DNA from: Planctomycetota bacterium
Lineage (GTDB): Bacteria; Planctomycetota; Planctomycetia; Pirellulales; Pirellulaceae
Length of the DNA stretch: 64,000 bases
Direction: 5' to 3'
Assembly: GCA_026692865.1 (NCBI GenBank)
Contig: JAPLNI010000026.1
Span: 235,899-299,898 of the forward strand
Position numbers and translations under genes: made by a program
Part shown: piece after piece, positions 24,817 through 33,267 of the stretch
How positions within the stretch are numbered: position 1 is the stretch's first letter
How the letters are laid out: each line of letters opens with the position of its first letter
The notes under the pieces: model-generated
What the model was told of the DNA's origin: nothing
What the model saw: only the letters and a program-made list of their open reading frames with translations
Databases searched by the model: none

Positions 24817-25950
24817 ATGTCCAAGCGTGTTTTACTTGCGATGAGTGGCGGCGTCGACAGCTCCGTAGCTGCCCTCTTGCTGCAACGCGATGGATACGAT
24901 GTCACGGGCGTCTTCATGAGGCACGGCGAAGAATCTGCAAGCAGTTGCAAAGTCGAATCCACTGGTGAGAACCCGCTTCTTCCGATCCTTCAAGGAAGAA
25001 CCGACCACAAGCAAGGTTGTTGCAGTGCCAGCGACGCAATGGATGCACGTCGAGTAGCTGATCGACTCTCAATTCCGTTTTATGCACTCGACATGCAGTC
25101 GGACTTCAAACGTATTGTCGATTATTTTGTTGACGAGTATCGATCAGGCCGAACCCCCAACCCGTGTGTGCAGTGCAACAACTGGATTAAGTTTGGTCGG
25201 CTGTTCGAATATGCGGACGGAATTGGTGCCGAATATGTCGCGACAGGTCATTATGCGAGAATGCTTCCAACTGGCGATTCAGCAAATCCCTTTGGACTCC
25301 ATCGCGGAATCGACGATGGCAAGGACCAGGCATACGTTCTAGCCGGTATCGACCGTCGTTTTCTAACACGAATGATGCTCCCAATCGGAGGCTATCAGAA
25401 ATCAGAGATCCGCAACTTGGCCGCCGAGGTCGGTCTGCGTGTTGCTGACAAGCGAGATAGTCAAGAGATTTGCTTTGTCGTCTCCGGTAAACATGGTGAG
25501 TTTGTAAGGCAACGTTCCAATGAAGATAGCTCGGGTGAAATCGTTACCACCGAAGGCAAAGTCGTTGGGAAGCATTCGGGAATCGAAAGCTTTACAATCG
25601 GCCAACGCAAAGGGCTTGGCGTTGCGATGCATGAACCTTATTTCGTCACCGAGATCGATCGCCAGCGACATCGCATCGTGATCGGTCGCAAGGAGTCGCT
25701 TCAAAGAACGAGACTCATTGCCAAGGACGACAACTGGCTATCCGACGTAGTCTTCGATGCTCCGTTCGAAGCGTCTGTGCAGATTCGCTACAACTCGTCC
25801 CCCGAGCCAGCAGTAGTCGTGCGAAGACTAAACCGAGAGTTCGAAGTCACTTTCGATCAACCCGTCGAAGGCATCGCACCAGGACAATTAGCAGTCGCCT
25901 TCGTTGGCGACCGCGTTCTAGGAGGTGGTTGGATTTCCTCAACCAGCTAA
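24817..25950 (+). CDS. mnmA: tRNA-uridine 2-sulfurtransferase MnmA
   Basis: 377 residues from the ATG at 24817; the longer frame overlaps the preceding gene. The enzyme puts the 2-thio group on the wobble uridine of Lys, Glu and Gln tRNAs, using sulfur relayed from a cysteine desulfurase. The PP-loop SGGVDSS is at residues 10-16. The two active-site cysteines are Cys117 (NPCVQCN) and Cys219 (SQEICFV). The C-terminal beta-barrel carries IGQRKGLGVA and the family ending. Compared with E. coli there is an extra segment at about residues 41-70 containing Cys44, Cys68 and Cys69. It follows the HTH-EIIA gene by 16 bases. Confidence 0.96.
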   Translation: MSKRVLLAMSGGVDSSVAALLLQRDGYDVTGVFMRHGEESASSCKVESTGENPLLPILQGRTDHKQGCCSASDAMDARRVADRLSIPFYALDMQSDFKRIVDYFVDEYRSGRTPNPCVQCNNWIKFGRLFEYADGIGAEYVATGHYARMLPTGDSANPFGLHRGIDDGKDQAYVLAGIDRRFLTRMMLPIGGYQKSEIRNLAAEVGLRVADKRDSQEICFVVSGKHGEFVRQRSNEDSSGEIVTTEGKVVGKHSGIESFTIGQRKGLGVAMHEPYFVTEIDRQRHRIVIGRKESLQRTRLIAKDDNWLSDVVFDAPFEASVQIRYNSSPEPAVVVRRLNREFEVTFDQPVEGIAPGQLAVAFVGDRVLGGGWISSTS

Positions 25951-25980
25951 CACGCTGCCCAAACCTATATCTTGAGGTAG

Positions 25981-26000
25981 CTGAATTCGTAAGAATTCAG
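25981..26000. repeat. 20-bp hairpin, TTAC-loop family, copy 1
   Basis: CTGAATTC and GAATTCAG pair perfectly around a GTAA loop (TTAC on the other strand). It lies 31 bases after mnmA in the convergent spacer with ndk. Related copies are at 26036 and 60066. Confidence 0.85.
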
Positions 26001-26035
26001 AAGTCGGTGTAAAGAGTGGCCATAGTTTCGAACAT

Positions 26036-26055
26036 CAGATGTCTTACGACATCTG
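26036..26055. repeat. 20-bp hairpin, TTAC-loop family, copy 2
   Basis: CAGATGTC and GACATCTG pair perfectly around TTAC. It is in the same convergent spacer as copy 1. It differs from the copy at 60066 by a compensated base pair (T-A instead of A-T at stem position 5), which argues for selection on the stem. It may act as a bidirectional terminator for mnmA and ndk. Confidence 0.85.
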
Positions 26056-26110
26056 CTACGTGTACAACTACAGACCTTCAACTTCAAAAAGCACTCGCCC
26101 CAATCTAATC

Positions 26111-26569
26111 CTACTCGTCCGAGGCTTTGAAGCTACCGATTAGCGTTGGTGCGTATGGACAAAGTTCTGACTCAGCAAAATACAGCTTCAATTCGCGAAC
26201 GGCTGATTCTTCGGAATCACTTGCGTGGACCAAGTTCATTTGACGGGACGAGCTGAAATCGCCACGAATGGTTCCCGGTGCCGCTTTTAGCCCGCTGGTT
26301 GCACCTAGCATTTCACGCACGACGCGAATGACTTCCAATCCATCGATCGCCATCGCAACAATCGGTGACGAGGTAATGAATTCTTCCAAAGCGGGATAAA
26401 ATGGCTTCGCAACGTGCTCGGCGTAGTGTTCTTGCGCAAGTGCTGGGGAAACGTGGAGCATCTTCATCGCAACAATATTCAAGCCCTTGGCTTCAAAGCG
26501 GCCGATGATCTCACCGATCAAACGACGTTGAATACAGTCTGGTTTAAGAAGCACGAGAGTACGTTGCAT
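26111..26569 (-). CDS. ndk: Nucleoside diphosphate kinase
   Basis: 152 residues, normal for the family. It transfers the gamma-phosphate from ATP to nucleoside diphosphates through a phosphohistidine. Visible signatures are TLVLLKPDCIQR at the start, the Kpn-loop region GATSGLKAAPGTIRGDF, and the active-site motif NLVHASDS with His115. The ATG at 26569 starts the protein exactly at the conserved MQRTLVLLKPD. It converges on mnmA across two small hairpins and follows the ABC-2 permease gene by 87 bases on the same strand. Confidence 0.97.
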   Translation of the reverse strand: MQRTLVLLKPDCIQRRLIGEIIGRFEAKGLNIVAMKMLHVSPALAQEHYAEHVAKPFYPALEEFITSSPIVAMAIDGLEVIRVVREMLGATSGLKAAPGTIRGDFSSSRQMNLVHASDSEESAVRELKLYFAESELCPYAPTLIGSFKASDE

Positions 26570-26656
26570 GGCGGAAACACTTTCAAGGATCGAGTAAACA
26601 AAGAAACTTCAGCCATATAGTTTGATCAATAATGATAACTACGCAATAGTACTCGC

Positions 26657-28432
26657 TTACCCTTCGTCTTTCGCCAATTGCGATCTTCCAAAGGCGAACT
26701 CGAATTCACTCAGCGCTGGCACCATCATTGCCAATGTCGTAAATCCATAGGCCGTCACCAGAACACTAAAAACGGTGAGTTCCTGATCGCGAATGATAAA
26801 GCTGGTGATTGCAAAGAAAGTTAAAAACGGAAGCCCGAACGCAGCCAGAGTGATCGCTGGCGAGGGGTTGCGATGTCCAAGTGCCACATACAGACCTGCA
26901 CCACCCCCGATGATGATTGCCAAAAACGGAGCCAGCTGCCTACCAAACGACCCGCGGAAACCGATCATGATTAGCATGCAGGTTACCACCCCCAGGAACA
27001 GGAAAAACACCGTTCCAAGACTTGTCCCAATGGCCGATCGTGACTTGCTGTAAATCATGCCACAGTGAATGCCTAACATCGCTACGAATATGTCCATCAC
27101 GAGCAGACCGATGAGACTGAAAACGAGATTCTCACCGCTAACAGCTCCCTGCGTTGCAAGCCAGATACAGACGCCCATCGGCAACAGGACCATCTCCTTA
27201 GCTACATAAAGTACGCCAACAAGCTTTCCGAATAAAAAGCTTCTCGGTGTGATCTCGGTGACCAACAATAAGTCGAGAGCTTGCCCATCGCGCTCATTGG
27301 TGATCGAATTTACTGCGAGTGCATTGATGATGATCAGCGAGACGACAAAAAGTGGCGCTAGGAGCATCGCTGTTTCTGGAACAAGCGATTCATTCACACT
27401 CGATTTTTGCAACGCGATGCCCGACCGAATTGCAAAGTAGAGCCCCGCAACGATCAATGATCCAAATAATAAATAGGCCAAGCGAACAATCAAGACCTTC
27501 CGGCCGTATGCCCAAGTGCACATCTCTCGCCACAGAATTGGGTTGTCCCATACGCGACGTGGCTCACGCACTTTCCAAGTCGCCGCTAGTTTCAAATCGG
27601 TTGGGTTTGAATCTCCTTCACTTTCCTGAGCCAACGGTCGCCCTTCGCGTGAAGGGTTCCAAATGCGCAGTCTTTGAATCGACAAAGCAACTAACGCGGT
27701 CGCAATCCCACAAAGTATCGCTCCGGAAATCCATGGGGATTGGATCCCAAAAAATGTAGCTAGCTCCGGAATCGGACGAGCCGCCGTGGTCGTCGCTCGG
27801 AGAGGACTGAGCAGCGCGCCCCAAGCGGGATCGACCCCCGGAATGGCTCCAGCAAAGGCAACCTCTGCAAACGCCAGAAACAACGTGATTCCTAAGAGAC
27901 TAAGTGCGATCGCTTGGAAAGTCTTTTCACGCCAAAAACCAATTGTTGCACCGAAAGCACCGCAAGCAAAAATCGCCCCCAACGTGATCCACGCGACTTG
28001 GAAGACTTGCCCAACAGAAACACCCCCAAGCAGCGTTAACGACATCATCACCACAACGCTACCGGCGAATAGATTGAGAGCTGATAAAAACCCAGCGCTC
28101 ATTTTGCCAATCACAATTTCCCAGTTCGAGAGCGAGGTCATCAGCAGGAGAATAAATGTCCGCTTGTCTTTCTCTGAGCTAACGGCGGTTGCCCCGGCAA
28201 GTGTTGCGATGCACATCACCACGATGACTTGAAAAGGAGCGATGATCTGAAAAACCAGCGAGCTAAATCGAGTCAGATTACCGATGCTTGTCACCGGTTG
28301 GATTCCCGCTAGTAACAACCACGCAGTACAAACGATCATAAACATCGCAAGCACGAAAATGACGCGGCCAGCGAAATGCGTAACGCGTCGCGGTTGAGTG
28401 AGGACTTCACGATCAAAAAGAGAACCAAGCAT
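26657..28432 (-). CDS. ABC-2 type transporter permease
   Basis: 591 residues with about a dozen hydrophobic segments in two similar halves. The first half has IIAPFQVIVVMCIATLAGA followed by SSEKDKRTFILLLMTSLSNWEIVIGKM, and the second has VSLIIINALAVNSITNERDGQALDLLLVTEI. The motif 'ERdgqtLdLLLvTpl' before 'iVlGKl' is characteristic of ABC-2 (NatB/CcmB-like) permeases. A central cytoplasmic loop of about 100 residues separates the halves. No ATPase gene is adjacent, so its partner must be encoded elsewhere. The substrate is unknown. Upstream of the start there is a three-fold 15-bp repeat. Confidence 0.87.
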   Translation of the reverse strand: MLGSLFDREVLTQPRRVTHFAGRVIFVLAMFMIVCTAWLLLAGIQPVTSIGNLTRFSSLVFQIIAPFQVIVVMCIATLAGATAVSSEKDKRTFILLLMTSLSNWEIVIGKMSAGFLSALNLFAGSVVVMMSLTLLGGVSVGQVFQVAWITLGAIFACGAFGATIGFWREKTFQAIALSLLGITLFLAFAEVAFAGAIPGVDPAWGALLSPLRATTTAARPIPELATFFGIQSPWISGAILCGIATALVALSIQRLRIWNPSREGRPLAQESEGDSNPTDLKLAATWKVREPRRVWDNPILWREMCTWAYGRKVLIVRLAYLLFGSLIVAGLYFAIRSGIALQKSSVNESLVPETAMLLAPLFVVSLIIINALAVNSITNERDGQALDLLLVTEITPRSFLFGKLVGVLYVAKEMVLLPMGVCIWLATQGAVSGENLVFSLIGLLVMDIFVAMLGIHCGMIYSKSRSAIGTSLGTVFFLFLGVVTCMLIMIGFRGSFGRQLAPFLAIIIGGGAGLYVALGHRNPSPAITLAAFGLPFLTFFAITSFIIRDQELTVFSVLVTAYGFTTLAMMVPALSEFEFAFGRSQLAKDEG

Positions 28433-28515
28433 GGAAGAAAAAGTCGATGTTTGAAAAGGTAATCCGAATTATCCGCTTTGAGGCCGATCACAAAATCGAA
28501 CCAAAGAGGAAACCC

Positions 28516-28559
28516 GGGGAGATTAAATTAGGGGAGATTAAATTAGGGAGATTAAATCA
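28516..28559. repeat. 15-bp unit repeated three times upstream of the ABC-2 permease gene
   Basis: GGGGAGATTAAATTA occurs at 28516 and 28531, followed by a 14-base near-copy GGGAGATTAAATCA at 28546. The array lies 84 bases upstream of the permease start (minus strand) and about 105 bases downstream of rarD. It could be slippage or a repeated binding site. Confidence 0.9.
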
Positions 28560-28663
28560 ATTGTCAGGAATCGTACCCATTTCACTCCCGTTCCGAAGCA
28601 AAACGCAACTACGTGTGTTGTAGGATTGTAAATTAAATGTTTTCATTATAATCAGTGAGATCG

Positions 28664-29563
28664 TTATTCGACTGCGACGGTCCCGATTCGCCTAGAGCGT
28701 ATCCAGATGCTGGAAGCAACATAAATCGCTAAGCCTGCCCAAACCATGACAAATCCGAACCATCGTGCGGCAGGCACAGGCTCACGCATGACATACCAGC
28801 CCATCCAAAACTGAAGCGTAGGAGCGATGAACTGAAGTAAACCCATCGTCGAAAGTGGAATCCGCTGGGCACCAAAAGCGAACAGAAGTAGCGGAATCGT
28901 CGTGACCGGACCCGTGCTCGCAATCAATAAATCCCAGCCGAAACCGTCTTGCCCCAGAGCTGAAATTCCATTCACGAAGCGATAGGCAAGGTAAACAACC
29001 GCGGGAACAAATAGCATCATCGTCTCAAGCCAAAGTCCTGGGATGGCTGCCAGCGAAGCCCTCTTTTTCACTAGTCCATAAAGCCCGAATGACAAAGCCA
29101 ATGTTAACGCTAAATATGGAACCGAACCGTACTGCCATGTTAAGTAAGCAACACCAGAAGCAGCCAACGCGATAGAAACCCAGTTTATCCATCGCAGTCG
29201 TTCACCCAAGACAATCACTCCCAATGCGACACTCATCAAAGGATTAATGAAGTACCCTAAAGAGCTCTCGACAATCATTTTGGCTTGAACACACCAAACG
29301 AAGACCAGCCAATTCACGCCGACAAGTATCGATGCGACGATACTCCAGCAAATCACCGTACTTCGTTGCTCAACCGGAATATAGATAAGGCCCAGGAAAA
29401 TGTCTTTCTGCTGATGTCTACTGATCGAATGCGGATCTGAAAACTTCAGATACACCAAGACGATCGTCAGCGTGATGAAGGCCCAGAAAACCCGATGACA
29501 TATCAGTTCAACCGGATCAAAGCGATTTAGCAGTTGCCAATAAAGCGGGATGATTCCCCACAA
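28664..29563 (-). CDS. rarD: RarD-type EamA-family transporter
   Basis: About 299 residues from a TTG at 29563, with ten hydrophobic helices. RarD signatures include WGIIPLYWQLL with the following ELICHRVFWAF, the LVFVWCVQAKMIVESSLGYFINPLMSVALG stretch and GLLQFIAPTLQFWMGWYV near the end. These are drug/metabolite exporters; chloramphenicol sensitivity is linked to the E. coli protein, but the substrate is unknown. The TTG falls inside the first helix. Reading on upstream gives GGYVAAVAAYA before LWGIIPLYW, which completes helix 1, but there is no ATG, GTG or TTG in frame before the helix. An ATT at 29620 lies 10 bases after a strong AGGAAGG ribosome site, so the real protein may begin there. 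Confidence 0.85.
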   Translation of the reverse strand: MWGIIPLYWQLLNRFDPVELICHRVFWAFITLTIVLVYLKFSDPHSISRHQQKDIFLGLIYIPVEQRSTVICWSIVASILVGVNWLVFVWCVQAKMIVESSLGYFINPLMSVALGVIVLGERLRWINWVSIALAASGVAYLTWQYGSVPYLALTLALSFGLYGLVKKRASLAAIPGLWLETMMLFVPAVVYLAYRFVNGISALGQDGFGWDLLIASTGPVTTIPLLLFAFGAQRIPLSTMGLLQFIAPTLQFWMGWYVMREPVPAARWFGFVMVWAGLAIYVASSIWIRSRRIGTVAVE

Positions 29564-29712
29564 CGCGTATGCAGCAACAGCGGCGACATACCCGCCACTT
29601 AACTTTGTTTCATCTTTAATTTTAAGAATACCTTCCTGGTTCTAAGAGCTACTCAATGCACGGCAACCGTACCGCAAATTGGGAGTTCAATACAATTCAC
29701 GGTTGGCGTGAT

Positions 29713-29808
29713 GCCTGAGCCGCCGGCGCTAGCCGCGTTGTTGGACGTTCCTGCGCCAGCGGGTAGTTGGTCTTTTGAACTCGGCTAAAGCCTCAGGCTC
29801 AATACATT
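29713..29808. repeat. REP-like palindromic repeat, copy B
   Basis: The left arm CCTGAGCCGCCGGCGCTAGCC and right arm GGCTAAAGCCTCAGGCTCA pair imperfectly. It is nearly the same sequence as copy A at 9099. It lies between the e(P4)-type phosphatase and rarD on the minus strand; the rest of this ~296-base spacer shows nothing else. Confidence 0.8.
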
Positions 29809-29859
29809 GTACGTTGCCGCAAATGTTTGGCGTCCTACCAGTTAATCGTTCAAACATGA

Positions 29860-30981
29860 CTACGGCAACCTCGGTTCTAATTGCTTTGCGTCATCAATGC
29901 CTTTACCAAGCGGCTTCTGCCACTCGCCATAAGCAGGATTTGGAAGCAAAATCCAATCCTCACCAAACTTTTCACGTTGCTCGTCAACCGTTGCTTTACG
30001 CGCATCAATTCGCTTCGCGGGTTCGACCAACATTTCATCATCCTTGAACATGTTATCAAAATCTCGGAGGTTATCCCCCACGTACATCAGCACATCATAC
30101 TTGTCAGCAATCAACGCACGTCGACTATCTTTATTCGACTTCGTATTCGCGTCCGCACAAAGGAGCAACTCCGTCGGAACCGAGATCTGATAACGCTTCA
30201 AGACATCAAGCATTTCATCCTGTGCACGAACATTTCGATTGGTGATGTAGATCGGCTGAATGCCAAGTGTCTGAAGATGGTGAATGAATTCAACAGCACC
30301 AGGTACAACCCCAACGTCGTTGCTTCCACCCTTTTCCCACTCGGCCCAGTAGTCGTTGTTATAGGCCCAACCCTCGCGAATCTGGCGTGTTTGAAACTGT
30401 CGATTATCAAGTACCGTTTCGTCCAAATCCAAGACAACCGCCGGTGGCTTTGTTGGGGCTGCACCATCAACTCTTTCGCGTCCTACACGAGCAATAATTT
30501 TGTCGTGAATGACTCGCTTTGCCCATCGATAAGTCTGAAGACAAATCGCGCGATACTCTGCCGAAGTTTGCATATACAAATTCGAATCCAAGCCACGGTA
30601 AGCAGGCGACTCCAACACCACTTCGTTAACAGCCCCGCTTTCTTTAGCCGGATCGCCTTTCTTAGCCGACTTGTCAGGAGCCACATTTATTGCGATGGCT
30701 TGTTTATCTGCCTCTGGAGTGGATACAGTAGCTTGAGCGACTGGTGCTTCAGTAGCTGGGGCTTTCGCGATTTGGATCTCCGCGACTGGTGCTTCGAACG
30801 CTGGGTTTTCTGAGATTGAGGGTCGGACCGAGTCCTCGACGATAGTTGGGGCTCCACCCTCGGATCGTAAATTGGTCGAAACGAGCAGCGGACCGTATAC
30901 GACGCCGCCACCGATCAGAATCCCTACCAGGAAATTCCCCCAACTCGAACCCGATTTAGTCGTTTTATTGCGTTTATTCAT
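29860..30981 (-). CDS. Membrane-anchored HAD acid phosphatase of the e(P4)/class B-C type
   Basis: 373 residues. A basic start and one hydrophobic helix (FLVGILIGGGVVYGPLLV, about 17-34) anchor it; the lipobox Cys of classical e(P4) lipoproteins is absent. Residues 40-125 are a low-complexity Ala/Pro/Glu linker. The catalytic domain begins near 130, with HAD motif I in AVVLDLDETVLDN (near 185-195), motif II region IYITNRNVRAQDEML, and a late YVGDNLRDFD (motif IV). It probably dephosphorylates nucleotides at the cell surface so that nucleosides can enter the cell (family knowledge plus inference). A 310-codon open frame on the opposite strand is a shadow. Confidence 0.88.
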   Translation of the reverse strand: MNKRNKTTKSGSSWGNFLVGILIGGGVVYGPLLVSTNLRSEGGAPTIVEDSVRPSISENPAFEAPVAEIQIAKAPATEAPVAQATVSTPEADKQAIAINVAPDKSAKKGDPAKESGAVNEVVLESPAYRGLDSNLYMQTSAEYRAICLQTYRWAKRVIHDKIIARVGRERVDGAAPTKPPAVVLDLDETVLDNRQFQTRQIREGWAYNNDYWAEWEKGGSNDVGVVPGAVEFIHHLQTLGIQPIYITNRNVRAQDEMLDVLKRYQISVPTELLLCADANTKSNKDSRRALIADKYDVLMYVGDNLRDFDNMFKDDEMLVEPAKRIDARKATVDEQREKFGEDWILLPNPAYGEWQKPLGKGIDDAKQLEPRLP

Positions 30982-31124
30982 TCGTAATCTATCAGCTGCT
31001 TTTTCAGTTCTTAAGATTTGGGCGCGACTTTATAATCGAGCTTGCTAAGATAGTCTAAGGTGACATTAAGCCTCCCTTTCCTCCCTCACGTGAATCCTCA
31101 TCTTACTCGCTAAAAACCGCACTT

Positions 31125-32015
31125 ATGGGACTGTTTGACAAATTTCAGGGACTCTTTGGCGGCGGGAAGCGAGGCGTCGATGTCGAGCTGAGATTCGAAC
31201 GTTTGCGGTCGGCCGTTTCCGGAACGATGAGCAACTTCTATGTGGCTCGCGATCGAGAACGAAACAACGAAATCGTAGGGGTAAAGCTATGTGATCCCGA
31301 GAAAGTTGATTTCTTTGAAAGTCGTTTTAAAGGGCTTAACAAGCCATCAGAGGGAGTCATCGCAACATCGATGGTCCACCCTAATATTGCCAAGACTTAC
31401 GAATACGGGATGACCAACAAGGGACTTCCCTATCTTGTGATGGAGTTTATTGACGGCCCCGGAATTCAATTGATCGTTCAAGAACGCGACGAAGCATCCG
31501 TCAAAGGGAAGCGGTTGAGAATGATTCGCGAAATGGCGACTGCTTTGTCCTACGTGCACCGCTGTGAATACATTCACCGAGATATCTGCCCTCGAAATTT
31601 CATCTGTAGCAAAGACATGAGCATTGTAAAACTGATCGACTTCGGGCTTACCGTTCCTGCAACAAAGCCATTTATGCAATCAGGCAATCGAACAGGGACT
31701 CCGCTTTATATGGCTCCCGAAATTATTCGCCGACGCCCAACCGACAAACGAGTCGATATCTTTTCCTTCGGTGTTACTTGCTATCACTTATTGACCTTCG
31801 AACTTCCGTGGCCTGCGACCGACACCACTGGGATGGCTGCGTTGCATCACGACACGTCGCCAGCAACAGACATCTTCTCCTATCGACCTGATCTGGATCG
31901 AGCACTCGGCACGGCCGTGATGAACGCAATGAAACCAAACGTTAATGATCGAACGGCGGACATGGAAAGTTTTCTAAGGCAAATCAAAAGCTGCAAATCT
32001 GAATTCGCGGTGTAA
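31125..32015 (+). CDS. Serine/threonine protein kinase, soluble
   Basis: 296 residues with a complete kinase core: ATP-anchoring Lys54 in VGVKLC, catalytic Asp153 in YIHRDICPRNFI, Asn158, DFG Asp172 in LIDFGLT and the APE motif in TPLYMAPEII. The Gly loop is degenerate (VSGTMSNFYVA). HRDICPRN in place of the usual HRDLKPxN resembles tyrosine-kinase-like or divergent bacterial kinases. There is no membrane helix and no sensor domain, unlike the large planctomycete kinases, so it is likely cytoplasmic and activated by a partner. The methyltransferase gene starts 35 bases downstream, which suggests a two-gene operon. Confidence 0.9.
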   Translation: MGLFDKFQGLFGGGKRGVDVELRFERLRSAVSGTMSNFYVARDRERNNEIVGVKLCDPEKVDFFESRFKGLNKPSEGVIATSMVHPNIAKTYEYGMTNKGLPYLVMEFIDGPGIQLIVQERDEASVKGKRLRMIREMATALSYVHRCEYIHRDICPRNFICSKDMSIVKLIDFGLTVPATKPFMQSGNRTGTPLYMAPEIIRRRPTDKRVDIFSFGVTCYHLLTFELPWPATDTTGMAALHHDTSPATDIFSYRPDLDRALGTAVMNAMKPNVNDRTADMESFLRQIKSCKSEFAV

Positions 32016-32050
32016 GAACTAAACAATTGATCGCTCAATACAAACATTAG

Positions 32051-33244
32051 ATGCCCACTGATACACTTATTTCCGAAGATGGTTTTACACTGGAGCAGTG
32101 GCAGGCTTTTGTTTGCGGTAAAGCATCTCCGATTGTTGACTATCAAAATAAACTTGCTCGCCGCGCACTTTCGAAGTTCTCGGATCCTCAAAACTGGGCC
32201 TGGACGCGTAGGCTTTTGGAGCAGTCCAGCGATCAATGGGTCGCAAGGATGGTTGCTGATGCCTATCCAGTCAATGCTTTAGTTCACGACGTTTGCTCTG
32301 GCGCGGGAGGAGATAGTGTCGCACTGGGATTACGCGGGCCAGTCCGCTCGCTAGATCTTTCGCCAATCGCATGCCTGCTTTGCGAGTCAAACTTGCAAAG
32401 CAATCGCGTGAAAGATTTTGCTGTCGAGAACAACATCGCCGAATCTCTGATTGTTAGCCACGACGATTGGGTTCATATCGATCCCGATCGTCGATCTCTT
32501 GGCACTGTAGGCAGCGGGAATCGTACGACGAACGCCGAGTATTTCATGCCGCCGCTGGAGATTGTCTTGCGATTGATTTCGGAGTCGCACGGTGGTTCCA
32601 TTAAAGTCGCTCCGATCACTCAAGCGGACGAAACTTCCTTCGCTAAATGCGTGACTGGGAACCATTTATTTCATCAAATGGGTAAGCAGTTTATATCTTG
32701 GGGAAATTCCGTTCGGCAGCAGCGCTGGTGGTGGAACATCGATCGATTTCCATCTGGCACGATAACTATATCGACCATGCAAACCAAAGACCTTTGGACT
32801 CATTGGACCTTTGAAGCCATCGATAGACCGTCCCATGAACATTTCGAACGAATCACCGAAACCATTCCTGCAAACGCTCGCTTCATCGGCGACACAGATC
32901 CCGCCGTACGAGCCGCGGAAGCACAAATGATTCTTGCAAACCAACGAGACAGTGAAGTACTGGGATCCGAGCAAGGTTACTTCTTCACCGAAGCAATCCC
33001 CAGCAGTAGCGATGCACTGATTCAGTGGTTCGAGATCGAAGAAATCCTGCCGTTGGATCGAAAGAGATTGAGGCAGTATCTCCGATCCAACAACATCGGC
33101 GTACTCGAGATAAAAGTTCGAGATGCTCAGATTATTCCAGAAGTACTTCGCAAAGAGATGAAGCTATCTGGGGACAAATCTCGGACTTTGCTGATTACTC
33201 GGACTGGAAAAAAATTGATCGCAGTAATCGCCCGTCGGTTCTAG
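32051..33244 (+). CDS. Class I SAM-dependent methyltransferase with THUMP-like C-terminal domain
   Basis: 397 residues. The SAM-binding motif I is VHDVCSGAGGDSVALG (about 78-93), followed by an acidic strand end (VRSLDLSPIACLLCESN) as in Rossmann methyltransferases. The C-terminal third (EEILPLDRKRLRQYLRSNNIGVLEIKVRD ... LLITRTGKKLIAVIARR) matches the THUMP-like domain found in these proteins. The N-terminal helical segment (GFTLEQWQAFVCGKASPIVD) is also typical. The substrate is probably a structured RNA, but this has not been established for the family. It follows the kinase gene by 35 bases and converges with the ferredoxin-like gene. Confidence 0.85.
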   Translation: MPTDTLISEDGFTLEQWQAFVCGKASPIVDYQNKLARRALSKFSDPQNWAWTRRLLEQSSDQWVARMVADAYPVNALVHDVCSGAGGDSVALGLRGPVRSLDLSPIACLLCESNLQSNRVKDFAVENNIAESLIVSHDDWVHIDPDRRSLGTVGSGNRTTNAEYFMPPLEIVLRLISESHGGSIKVAPITQADETSFAKCVTGNHLFHQMGKQFISWGNSVRQQRWWWNIDRFPSGTITISTMQTKDLWTHWTFEAIDRPSHEHFERITETIPANARFIGDTDPAVRAAEAQMILANQRDSEVLGSEQGYFFTEAIPSSSDALIQWFEIEEILPLDRKRLRQYLRSNNIGVLEIKVRDAQIIPEVLRKEMKLSGDKSRTLLITRTGKKLIAVIARRF

Positions 33245-33248
33245 ATCG

Positions 33249-33267
33249 CCCGTTAAAATGCAACGGG
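33249..33267. terminator. Possible bidirectional terminator between convergent genes
   Basis: CCCGTT (33249-33254) and AACGGG (33262-33267) pair around a 7-base loop in the 8-base gap between the convergent methyltransferase and ferredoxin genes, and overlap the stop codon of the latter. The stem is short and there is no T-run, so this is tentative. Confidence 0.35.

Noticed and set aside
28516..28559. CRISPR-like direct repeats
   Set aside because: Contiguous 15-bp units without spacers.
29881..30813. 310-codon open frame opposite the e(P4)-type phosphatase
   Set aside because: Long but antisense to a gene with intact HAD motifs. Its translation is rich in Cys, Ile and Phe without domain pattern, and it has no ribosome site.
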